Shown one piece after another: positions 15,489 to 22,939 of a stretch of 30,882 nucleotides of DNA. The first letter of the stretch is position 1; the number at the start of each line of letters is the position of its first letter. The translations under genes were made by a program, and so were the position numbers. The DNA comes from CAZZBM01 sp964652255. GTDB taxonomy: Bacteria > Bdellovibrionota > Bacteriovoracia > Bacteriovoracales > CAZZBM01. The stretch covers positions 1 through 30,882 of the forward strand of contig CAZZBM010000003.1 of the NCBI GenBank assembly GCA_964652255.1, read 5' to 3'. The notes under the pieces were generated by a model, which saw nothing but the letters and a program-made list of their open reading frames with translations, was not told where the DNA came from and searched no databases.

Positions 15489-16613
15489 TTATTTAAGAAT
15501 GGTACTATTTTTATTAGTCAAAAAAACAGGATGATTAGTACTCATTTGTCTAAGTATAAAAGAAATAATTTCATTGTAAGTATTTTTAACCTCTTCTACA
15601 TTTTCTGGATTAAATATATAACCAAGTACTAAAAGATCCATGTCTGATGTTGTTGTTGGTAGGTTGTTTTGATTGTTATCATTAATAGTTTTTACCATAT
15701 CATTTATTAATTCGCTTGTAAAATTTTGAGTTTTAACTAATCCAGAAACAGAAGTTCCTAAGTTATTAGCAGCAACAAGATACCTTCCAAAAAGAGAAAA
15801 CAAAGATGAATATCTTATTTCACTGTTTACATCAGGAGAATTATAGAGCTTATTATTTAAGTTAACATTCTGAATCATTAAACTTGGCTGATTATCAAGA
15901 GAATAAAGATTAAATTGGTCACTTCCTGGTGATTTTTCTCCAAAAGGAAAATCTAGTTTCAAATTAACATATTCACCTTGAGTTTTAGTTAAAGTAAAAG
16001 GATAAGAATACCTTAATAAGATACCTTTTCCTAAACGAAGTTGTCCTTGATAAGGATTATAGAAAAATACCATAGTAATTTGATTCATTTGATCTTTCTG
16101 TAAATTAGTATCAAAATAAGCATCAATTAATTGTAAGCCTAAAGCTCCTAAAAGAGTCCTTTCTTGAAAAAAATTATTAATAGATAATAAAGAGCTTACA
16201 TTATCTTTAAAAAAAGATCTTTCTTTTTCTTCATAAAAAGATCCATCTCTAACAACAGATTTAGGAATTTTAACTCTAATACAAGTTTGACAATCTGGTC
16301 CTGAATCAAAGTTTGAATTATTTTTTTTATAAAGTAGATAAATTTGAAGAAGTTTTAAAGTTTCTTCATCTGATGCTCTGTTTTTCAAATAAGGAATCAA
16401 GTGGGTATAAGCATTAGTATGATCATAAGTATAAACACCTACGGGTTGTGACTTATTAAGTTCACCAGGTGCATTACCATTTTTATCTAATTGATCGTAA
16501 TAAGTTGCTCCATTAGGATCTAGTGGTCCTTGATTTGTAGTTTGCCCTTGAAAAACACCTGTCGCTAGTAGCCAACAAAGCGAGAAAATAGTTGTTATTT
16601 TTTTCATTTTCAT
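15489..16613 (-). CDS. secreted CxxC protein, third member of the 718/1856 family
   Basis: The signal peptide reads MKMKK, a hydrophobic core, then GVFQG-Q. A Gly/Asn/Pro-rich linker follows. Cys108 and Cys111 (DCQTC) sit after a Leu-rich helix, just as CTGC does in the protein at 718. Near the C-terminus LLVLGYIFNP, NEIISFIL and FLTN line up with FLYFLMP, NEIILAA and FYATN of that protein. The similarity is weak but collinear across several blocks. AAGGA is seven bases before the ATG. It lies between the tandem-repeat protein (16648) and the large lipoprotein (13033), 34 bases after the former. Function unknown; a periplasmic or outer-surface location is likely. Confidence 0.7.
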   Translation of the reverse strand: MKMKKITTIFSLCWLLATGVFQGQTTNQGPLDPNGATYYDQLDKNGNAPGELNKSQPVGVYTYDHTNAYTHLIPYLKNRASDEETLKLLQIYLLYKKNNSNFDSGPDCQTCIRVKIPKSVVRDGSFYEEKERSFFKDNVSSLLSINNFFQERTLLGALGLQLIDAYFDTNLQKDQMNQITMVFFYNPYQGQLRLGKGILLRYSYPFTLTKTQGEYVNLKLDFPFGEKSPGSDQFNLYSLDNQPSLMIQNVNLNNKLYNSPDVNSEIRYSSLFSLFGRYLVAANNLGTSVSGLVKTQNFTSELINDMVKTINDNNQNNLPTTTSDMDLLVLGYIFNPENVEEVKNTYNEIISFILRQMSTNHPVFLTNKNSTILK

Positions 16614-16647
16614 TCCTTTTTTATATTAATTTTTTTCTATATTAAAT

Positions 16648-17844
16648 TTATCCTTTGCTACTTACTTCTAATTTAGCTAAAATATATAATTTAAAAACAG
16701 AAGGAACATTTTTAAAAATAAATTCTTCTAAAATTTTATAAGAATTTTTTCCTTGAAATAATCTTTTTAGAGCTAAATCATCCCCATAACTCAAACTTTC
16801 AAGATAAGATAAAATTTCTTCATAGAGCATTTTTTCATTCGTAACTATAGCTTTCAATAAAGGATTCATTGTTTTTATATCATCTAATCCTAGAAGCTGA
16901 CAGAATTCATGATATTTTTCTTTTTGATACATTCTTTGTGCTATAGAAAGAACTAGAGCTTGAATACGATAATCTTTTTCTGCTTCAGTTAAAGTATTAT
17001 TAAAATTATATATAGCTATCTCAGGATTTTTTTTTGAAATATTAGATGAATTATTTGAATAAGAGAAAAAAATCCCAACAGAATTCGTGTCAAAGTTAAT
17101 TCCTGAATTTACAATTTCCATTAAATTAGATCCCGTAGGGATATCGTGTGTTAAAACGATAAACAACTTTTCATTTGTAGGAAGCATCACAGAATAAAGA
17201 TTATTACAAGTTAAGTAGTAAGAATCATTTTCTATCATCTTATGAAAGGTCATCTCTTCTAATCTAAAATAAAAATCATTTAAATATTCGTTTCTTTGAT
17301 ATATTACTTTATTTAAACTATCTAAATTATTAGGATTAAAAAGAGAATTAAAATCATTTGAACTTCCTATATTTGAACTTCCTATAGAAGGAATGACTCC
17401 TTTAAAAAGATATCCAGCATTATAAGGACCAGCATTTAAATGAGAACGAAAAAGATTTAAAGGATTCTTATTCTGAATTGCAAAATCAAAAATAACAGTT
17501 TTTCTAAAATCTGCCTCTTTTTTATCACCAACATTAACAGTTACTGCTTCAGGTACAGGTATGATTTGACCACCTAGATTTTTAAATTCTTTTTCTCTTC
17601 TTTCTGTATCTAAATTAGCAAGTTTTATTAAATTTTTTATTTTTTCTTCTTCTGCTTTCGTTGAATCCACTACTGTGGCATAAACAATCTTTTCCTGAGG
17701 TTTCTTATCTCCCACTACTGTGGCATAAACAATCTTTTCCTGAGGTTTCTTATCTCCAATAAAGATAGGATTATTCTGACCAAATAGACCTAAGTTAATA
17801 AGTAAAAACAACCCCACAATATTCAATTTTTTAAATATACTCAT
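16648..17844 (-). CDS. secreted protein with in-frame tandem duplications
   Basis: From the ATG at 17844 the protein has a clean signal peptide, MSIFKKLNIVGLFLLINLGLFG, split from the mature part before QNNP; a GTG at 17859 would add five residues. Right after it, the 15-residue unit GDKKPQEKIVYATVV occurs twice, and VGDKK returns about 40 residues later. A second unit, IGSSN, is also duplicated around residues 153-162. The rest is helical at the C-terminus (two long helices near 335-390) with a strand region SVMLPTNEKLFIVLTHDIP. No domain is recognised. It is the first gene of a three-gene minus-strand run and follows a strong terminator. In-frame repeat changes suggest a protein that tolerates length variation, such as a surface-exposed N-terminus. 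Confidence 0.7.
   Translation of the reverse strand: MSIFKKLNIVGLFLLINLGLFGQNNPIFIGDKKPQEKIVYATVVGDKKPQEKIVYATVVDSTKAEEEKIKNLIKLANLDTERREKEFKNLGGQIIPVPEAVTVNVGDKKEADFRKTVIFDFAIQNKNPLNLFRSHLNAGPYNAGYLFKGVIPSIGSSNIGSSNDFNSLFNPNNLDSLNKVIYQRNEYLNDFYFRLEEMTFHKMIENDSYYLTCNNLYSVMLPTNEKLFIVLTHDIPTGSNLMEIVNSGINFDTNSVGIFFSYSNNSSNISKKNPEIAIYNFNNTLTEAEKDYRIQALVLSIAQRMYQKEKYHEFCQLLGLDDIKTMNPLLKAIVTNEKMLYEEILSYLESLSYGDDLALKRLFQGKNSYKILEEFIFKNVPSVFKLYILAKLEVSSKG
17356..17386 (-). repeat. 15-bp exact tandem duplication
   Basis: The 15-base unit ATTTGAACTTCCTAT is present twice in immediate succession and adds five codons (IGSSN) to the secreted protein at 16648. No mismatch separates the copies, so the duplication is recent or maintained. 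Confidence 0.85.
17667..17757 (-). repeat. 45-bp exact tandem duplication
   Basis: Two consecutive copies (17667-17711 and 17712-17756) are identical, plus one further matching base. The unit encodes 15 residues (GDKKPQEKIVYATVV) just after the signal peptide of the protein at 16648, so reading frame is kept. Exact identity, including synonymous positions, indicates a recent event. Confidence 0.9.
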
Positions 17845-17916
17845 AAAAAAACATCTCACTCTTTTTTATTTATTTTTTAATTTCAATAAAAAAAAATTTT
17901 AAATTTAAAATATCCT

Positions 17917-17958
17917 AAAAAATTCAGGTCTTCTTTGAAAAGAACACCTGAATTTTTT
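17917..17958 (-). terminator. intrinsic terminator downstream of the M23 peptidase gene
   Basis: Perfect 13-base arms AAAAAATTCAGGT and ACCTGAATTTTTT enclose a 16-base loop and end in T runs on both strands. This is the strongest terminator-like structure in the window because the stem includes G-C pairs. It lies about 200 bases past the M23 stop and just before the promoter area of the gene at 16648. Between the two (17959-18162) I see an 18-codon in-frame tail and an AT dyad at 18076-18098, but no gene. Confidence 0.75.
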
Positions 17959-18162
17959 ACATTTTTTTAAAAAACTTTTTGAAAAAATAGAAAATCAATC
18001 TTTATTATAAAAAAATAATTCAATATTTTAATACACTGTTTTTCTTCTAAAGAAAATACCCCCTAGGACAATATTTAAATTAAATTCTATTTAATTTAGA
18101 TTTTATCAATAATTTTGATTATCAAACTGCTTTTGAATTTTTAATATCATTTCATCTGGAAT

Positions 18163-18885
18163 TTAAACAAGGGTCCTTGTGCAATTTGTTGGTTGAGTAG
18201 GTTGAGGATTTGTAGGTGGTGTAATATAAACAAGAGGATTTCTTTGTCTTTTAGAGCCGGGTGGAAAAATTTCTAAATGAAGATGATCTCCAGGATTTCC
18301 CCGGCAACCACCTGTACAATTAATTGTTCCAACAATACTATCTTTATAAACTGCAGTTCCTACAGAAACTAATCTTTTTTGTAAATGAGCATAAAGACTT
18401 CTCATTCCATCTGGATGTTTCACCGTAATAAGATTTCCCCACCCTTTACCATCAGTAGCTCCAACATAACTTCTATCATGACCTTGATGACGACTATCAA
18501 TAACAATACCATCTCCTATGGGATAAACAGGAGTCCCTTTTTTAGCAGTAATATCAATTCCTTTATGCGTTGAAGTTCCTCTTTTAACCCCAAAATGAGA
18601 AGTAATTTTCTTATAAGATTTTAATGGCCACTGCCATCCTATTTGAGTCAAAGCCTCAGGAGTATAAGGATCAACCTTGGGTAAATCATGTTCATAAGGA
18701 GGTGGATTAACAGGACTATTACTAGTAACTTCTGTAGCTTTTTTTGGAGGAATAGGAGGTGGTGCAGGTCGATCTGGAAGATCATGTGGGTTTTCATTGA
18801 CATTAGAAACTGGAGTTACCACAAGAGGAAAAGGTGGGGCTGGCTGAGGTTCTTGATTTCCTGCATCAATAAGAATTAACAACAT
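18163..18885 (-). CDS. M23 family metallopeptidase (LytM-type peptidoglycan endopeptidase)
   Basis: The zinc-site signature is complete: H107 and D111 in HKGIDI, H167 in YAHL, and H201/H203 in HLHLE. These match LytM/lysostaphin-type enzymes that cut peptide cross-links in peptidoglycan. Residues about 12-75 form a Pro-rich linker (PPPIPPKK, NPPPYEH), which often spans the wall or spaces the catalytic domain. Only a tiny hydrophobic leader (MLLILIDAG) precedes it. The frame stays open about ten codons further upstream, so an unusual earlier start is possible. It has its own terminator. Directly after the TAA the frame continues with 18 coding-like codons. Role: wall remodelling, or attack on other cells if exported. 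Confidence 0.88.
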   Translation of the reverse strand: MLLILIDAGNQEPQPAPPFPLVVTPVSNVNENPHDLPDRPAPPPIPPKKATEVTSNSPVNPPPYEHDLPKVDPYTPEALTQIGWQWPLKSYKKITSHFGVKRGTSTHKGIDITAKKGTPVYPIGDGIVIDSRHQGHDRSYVGATDGKGWGNLITVKHPDGMRSLYAHLQKRLVSVGTAVYKDSIVGTINCTGGCRGNPGDHLHLEIFPPGSKRQRNPLVYITPPTNPQPTQPTNCTRTLV

Positions 18886-18975
18886 ATTCTTTATTTTAAG
18901 AGATAAAATGTTAATAAATCAATTTTTAAATTTCAAACCCTAGACTTTTATTTTTTTTTAAGGAGAATACCTTGA

Positions 18976-20463
18976 GTGAAAAAAATTGAAAATTTATTAG
19001 TGAAAATGTATACCGCTATTATTCTTTTTTTACTCATTGCTTTATTCATTGCCATAGGTTCCTTTATTGAATCTTACAGTAATAGCTTTGTAGCTAGAAA
19101 GTTAATTTATGATCATCCTCTCTTTCTAATCTTAGAATTTTTTATTTTTCTAAGTGTTTATTTATCAACTTTAAGAAGGCTGCCTTTTAAAAAAAAATTA
19201 AGTGGTTTTTATATTCTTCACTTAGGAATTTTAATTTTACTTTTAGGTTCTAGTTTAACTTTTATCAGTGGATTTGAAGGCATCCTTGTACTTTATCCTC
19301 AAGATTCTTTTAAACAAAATCTTGAGTTAGAAAGGTCTTTAATCACTATTAAAGATCATCGAAAAAACAAACAAGCTCAATATGAACTTCCAGAAAGTGT
19401 TTTTAAGACAAAAATCAATGAATCATGGAATGAATTTAAGGTTCAAGAGTATTATCCCTTTATTCAAGAAGAAATCTCTTGGAAAAAGAGTTTTTCTACT
19501 GGTGGTTATTTTTTTATTAAAAACTCTTTTACAGAAGAAAAATTTTACTTATCCACTGATGAAAAAGATTTTTCCTCCTTTATTAATTTAGGTCCTTTGA
19601 ATATTCATCTCTATCCTAAAGAGTTAAGAAATTGCCTAAGAGAAAAAGGACATTGGATTCTTTGGGATACCCGTAATAAGAATTGTAAGTCTATTGATCA
19701 AATGGAAAGAACTCGCCAGGGAAAACTTTTTTATCACCTTGAAGGTTTAACCTTTTTTCCTGAGTTAGCACCCTATCCTCTTAATAAAGACATGGCTCTT
19801 GCCAGTAATTCTTTTATATTACTTCTTCAAAAGAACTTTTTTAAAAAAGAAAAGACTCTTCTTATCTTTACTGATGGTTTTATTGGTTATTTAGATGATC
19901 AGTGGGAAGAAAAGCTAGCCAGAGAGGTAGTGGAACTTCCTTGGATGGATCTCACTTTTACTATTTTAAAATTAGAAGAAAATCTTGTTCCTGAAAAAAA
20001 ACCTCAGTGGTTATTTCCCAAAGGAAATAAAACTTATCTTCAAGGTGTGAAACTTAAGTATAAAGAAGAAGAGTTTTACCTGACCTCTCAAGATAAAGTT
20101 CAAATTGATGGATTTGAACTTTATCTTGAGAAAAAAAATTTTCACCTTCCTTTTTTAATAAGATTAAAAAAATTTCATATGGACATGAATCCTGGTACCA
20201 ATCAAGCAGCTAGCTATGAGTCTTTTGTAGAAATTTATGATGAAAAAAAATTCTTTACAGAAAAAATTTCTATGAATCAACCTTTAAAAATTAAAAATCT
20301 TACCTTATATCAAAATTCCTACTTTGAAACACCTCATGGCTATGCTTCTGTCCTTAACGTGAATTATGATCCAGGAAGATTTTTGAAATACTTAGGAAGC
20401 TTTTTACTGGTTTTTGGAACCCTTCTACATTACTACCTAAGAAACTATTTTTTAAAGCTGTAA
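18976..20463 (+). CDS. resB: ResB/CcsB, System II cytochrome c biogenesis protein
   Basis: The 495-residue protein matches ResB topology: three N-terminal membrane helices (about 11-31, 46-66, 78-100), a large periplasmic domain, and a last helix near 470-490. His82 in helix 3 (YILHLG) corresponds to the haem-channel histidine of CcsB. The family signature near the C-terminus is present: NPGTNQAASYESFVEI, then SMNQPLKIKNLTLYQNS and a DPGRFLKYLGSFLL ending. With CcsA it carries haem across the membrane and attaches it to CxxCH apocytochromes, such as the one at 9666. Start is GTG with AGGAG ten bases upstream; a TTG four bases earlier opens only a five-codon frame. It ends overlapping the opposing gene by 12 bases. 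Confidence 0.9.
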   Translation: MKKIENLLVKMYTAIILFLLIALFIAIGSFIESYSNSFVARKLIYDHPLFLILEFFIFLSVYLSTLRRLPFKKKLSGFYILHLGILILLLGSSLTFISGFEGILVLYPQDSFKQNLELERSLITIKDHRKNKQAQYELPESVFKTKINESWNEFKVQEYYPFIQEEISWKKSFSTGGYFFIKNSFTEEKFYLSTDEKDFSSFINLGPLNIHLYPKELRNCLREKGHWILWDTRNKNCKSIDQMERTRQGKLFYHLEGLTFFPELAPYPLNKDMALASNSFILLLQKNFFKKEKTLLIFTDGFIGYLDDQWEEKLAREVVELPWMDLTFTILKLEENLVPEKKPQWLFPKGNKTYLQGVKLKYKEEEFYLTSQDKVQIDGFELYLEKKNFHLPFLIRLKKFHMDMNPGTNQAASYESFVEIYDEKKFFTEKISMNQPLKIKNLTLYQNSYFETPHGYASVLNVNYDPGRFLKYLGSFLLVFGTLLHYYLRNYFLKL

Positions 20464-22209
20464 ATCATACCAAATAAGATTATCATGAGTATAGTTTATG
20501 TCAGATAAAATATTTTCTAAAGTAGAGCTTGAATTATAAAAAACATTAAAAGTAAACTTATTATTAGTTTTATCTAAAAAAATTTTAATAGTAGGTAAGA
20601 GAAACTTATTAATAAAATCTTGTTTATTCACAAGAGAATAGTCTCCAAAACTTGTTTCATTAAGATCATCTCCTATAAGATATTGTATAACTTCTTTTGG
20701 ATTTATAACAAAAGAAGAAATTCCTTCATTAAATTTTTGAATAGTGAATGTTAAAAAAAATGAATCATTACCTTCAACACTATCTCCATTCAAAAAAATA
20801 TTTAAAATATCATAAGTTTTAAAAAAAGAATTAAAAGCAAAGCTTTCTTTTTTTACAACTCTTAAAGGAGTTAATAAATAAACTTTAAAAACAGTATCTG
20901 ATATTTTTTTAATATCAATAGACAGGTCTAAATAAGTTAAAAACTTATTTTCTATATTATTACTTTGAGTAAATAAAAAATAAGGATCATCATTTTTAAT
21001 AAAAAAATCAAAAGGAATTCTTAATCTAAAAAAACCATCATTATTGAATAATTCTGAAATTGAAAAATAACCTATGTAATGTTTTGATATATCTTCTACT
21101 TTATTTAAAGATAAAATTTGCAAACCTGTGTTATTGTAAGAAGTTTGTAATGAATTTAAATTAATAACATCGTTTATTATATAAGTATTATTTACAGTCA
21201 TATAAAACTTTGATTTTATATTAAATTCATGTTTTTTTCTTTCAAAAGAATAGCCTGTTTGTAGAGCAATGCTTCTAGGTGTTGTTATTAAAGTAGTATC
21301 TAATAAGCTTTTTTTAGAGCTACCATTTAAAAATAAATCAAAAGATTGATAATAAAAAGAATTTTCTTTTTTAATTTTAGATTTTTCTAAATCATTTATG
21401 CTCAAAGCAATAGCTCTATCAGACCAAGAAAAATTTAAAGGCAAGGATGCCAAAGAGCTGCTTGAAGAAGTTTTAAAAAAACCATTTTTTAAGTAAAAGA
21501 AAGATGGATGGCTTGGATCAAGAGGATAAATATCAAAATTATAAGTAGAAAAAGGACTCCCAATCTGATTCATGGTAAAAAAAGAAAGTTGACAATTTTC
21601 ACAAAAAAACTCTTCTGTATTTTCTTGAAACTGATTAATTCCTGTAAAATTAGGTCCTAAAACTCGTACACTCGCTTCATAAGCTAAAAAATTTTTCGGA
21701 TTTGAACTATGAAACCAATCCATAGTTAAACCTGGAACTAAATCATCAAATTTCACAAAAACACTATCAACATTAATAACTTTTCTATTGAAAGAAAAAG
21801 CTCCATTAAAATTTATCTGGATTTCTTCAGTGTTCACCTCTGGAATACACGTAAATAGGAATTCTTTTTTAGCTTTTATATTTTCTGAATTTTCTAACTT
21901 CTCTTCCTGTAAAGAACCATTAGTGACTAAAATTTGACCTGATTTAAGTACAACATTTTGAGTAAAAGTTAAATAGATTTTAAAAGGATAATTTTTCTTA
22001 AGAGTTAGGTTTCTTGTACCTATTGTTTTTAAACTTTCACCTAAAGAAACAAAGCTTAAGTGATTATATTGAGCATCCAAAGGATTTTCTACTGGAACAT
22101 TATCACCGTAACCTATTTTAATTTCATAAGTTGGATCTTCAAGAGCACTAAATAATTGAGTATTATTTTTTTCTTGAGAAAAAACAAAATATAATAAAAA
22201 CAAGCACAT
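20452..22209 (-). CDS. large secreted Ig-like protein lying between resB and ccsA
   Basis: The frame is open to an ATG at 22362, but the first 50 residues are AT-type noise. I start at ATG 22209, giving MCLFLLYFVFS then Gln as the likely mature N-terminus; the basic KKKK just upstream could instead belong to a longer signal peptide. At least two Ig-like stretches are visible: FKIYLTFTQNVVL with VTNGSLQ, and YEASVRVLGPNF with FFCENC (Cys 203 and 206) and TYNFDIYP. The latter matches the FSCWKC domain of the lipoprotein at 13033. The rest is beta-rich with many Ser, Asn and Phe residues. It is not part of the cytochrome pathway, as far as the sequence shows, and splits resB from ccsA. Confidence 0.65.
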   Translation of the reverse strand: MCLFLLYFVFSQEKNNTQLFSALEDPTYEIKIGYGDNVPVENPLDAQYNHLSFVSLGESLKTIGTRNLTLKKNYPFKIYLTFTQNVVLKSGQILVTNGSLQEEKLENSENIKAKKEFLFTCIPEVNTEEIQINFNGAFSFNRKVINVDSVFVKFDDLVPGLTMDWFHSSNPKNFLAYEASVRVLGPNFTGINQFQENTEEFFCENCQLSFFTMNQIGSPFSTYNFDIYPLDPSHPSFFYLKNGFFKTSSSSSLASLPLNFSWSDRAIALSINDLEKSKIKKENSFYYQSFDLFLNGSSKKSLLDTTLITTPRSIALQTGYSFERKKHEFNIKSKFYMTVNNTYIINDVINLNSLQTSYNNTGLQILSLNKVEDISKHYIGYFSISELFNNDGFFRLRIPFDFFIKNDDPYFLFTQSNNIENKFLTYLDLSIDIKKISDTVFKVYLLTPLRVVKKESFAFNSFFKTYDILNIFLNGDSVEGNDSFFLTFTIQKFNEGISSFVINPKEVIQYLIGDDLNETSFGDYSLVNKQDFINKFLLPTIKIFLDKTNNKFTFNVFYNSSSTLENILSDINYTHDNLIWYDLQL

Positions 22210-22516
22210 ATTGAAATTATATAACAAAAATTTCTTTTTTTTAAAAACTTTTCTTACTAATTTTCTTTTATTTTTAAAAATTATCCATCTGTAGATTTTT
22301 AAGCTGATTAATTCAAAAAAGTAGAAATCGTGAATTGAATTAAATTTAATGAACACATCCATCCGAAGAATTTATGAACCTATTTTATTTTCAGTCATAC
22401 ATTCTAATAATAAAAATATATTAATTAAAGACATGATATTTCTTATATTTTTTCATAGAAAAATTCTATAAAAACATTAAAGAGTTAATGTTAATCGTTC
22501 AAGAACATGAGATTAT
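22210..22516. other. AT-rich gap upstream of the Ig-like protein
   Basis: Apart from the possible N-terminal extension of the minus-strand gene and the hairpin at 22473-22492, I see no gene here. Frames encode only Lys/Phe/Ile/Asn-rich noise. The promoter of the Ig-like protein probably lies here, but no convincing -35/-10 pair could be picked. Confidence 0.4.
22473..22492 (-). terminator. hairpin after the decayed LRR gene
   Basis: Arms AACATTAA and TTAATGTT pair perfectly around a 4-base loop. On the minus strand the stem runs straight into a T run. It lies 24 bases beyond the stop of the LRR pseudogene, the expected place for its terminator. Confidence 0.45.
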
Positions 22517-22867
22517 TTAAAATTTAATATCAATAGTTCTACCAGAAAACATTGTTCTAATTTTCTCTTTTTCCTGATCAGTAAATTTATTTTCTTTTAA
22601 ATAAAGGAGCTCTAATTTTTCTAATTTCTGAATACCTTCAGGGAGGGTGGTGAGGTTATTATAAGAAAGATCCAACCACCTCAATTGAGTCAACTTGCTA
22701 ATAGTGACAGAGAAGCTAGTGAGTTGTTTCTAAGAGAGGTCCAACTCTTTAAGATTTGACTTCTTCAATTTTGGGAAGTTTTTAATCAAATTTGAAACAG
22801 TTTCAAGTATGGATTTACCTTTCTATGTACCAGAGAGATCTAACTTATCCAAAGCTAGTAAATACAT
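22517..22867 (-). pseudogene. leucine-rich-repeat protein gene with two in-frame TAG codons
   Basis: One unbroken minus-strand register of 117 codons, from an ATG at 22867 to TAA at 22519-22517, encodes classic LRRs. The readable repeats are LALDKLDLSG, NLKELDLS, LTQLRWLDLSYNNLTTLP and LEKLELLYLKENKFT, ending in a capping-like EKEKIRTMFSG. Two TAG codons interrupt it, after DLSGT and after KELDLS. No frameshift is present. Both lesions could come from single substitutions such as CAG to TAG. Intact relatives would be short, ordinary LRR proteins, typically protein-binding and frequent in host-associated or predatory bacteria. It is compact and well preserved, so the decay is probably recent. 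Confidence 0.75.
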
Positions 22868-22939
22868 TATCCACCCATAGCATAAAATTTATTTTTTTAA
22901 CCAACTTTTTTTATTAAAATTATTTTGTTAAAAAAAAAT

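Noticed and set aside
18385..18879. Plus-strand ORFs opposite the M23 gene
   Set aside because: They mirror the M23 coding frame; the M23 zinc site proves the other strand is used.
19382..19591. Second-frame ORF inside resB
   Set aside because: Out-of-frame shadow of a well-supported gene.
22517..22867. TAG as a reassigned sense codon
   Set aside because: TAG ends ordinary genes here (the cytochrome c at 9974 and the genes at 5890 and 9975), and no conserved gene contains an internal TAG.
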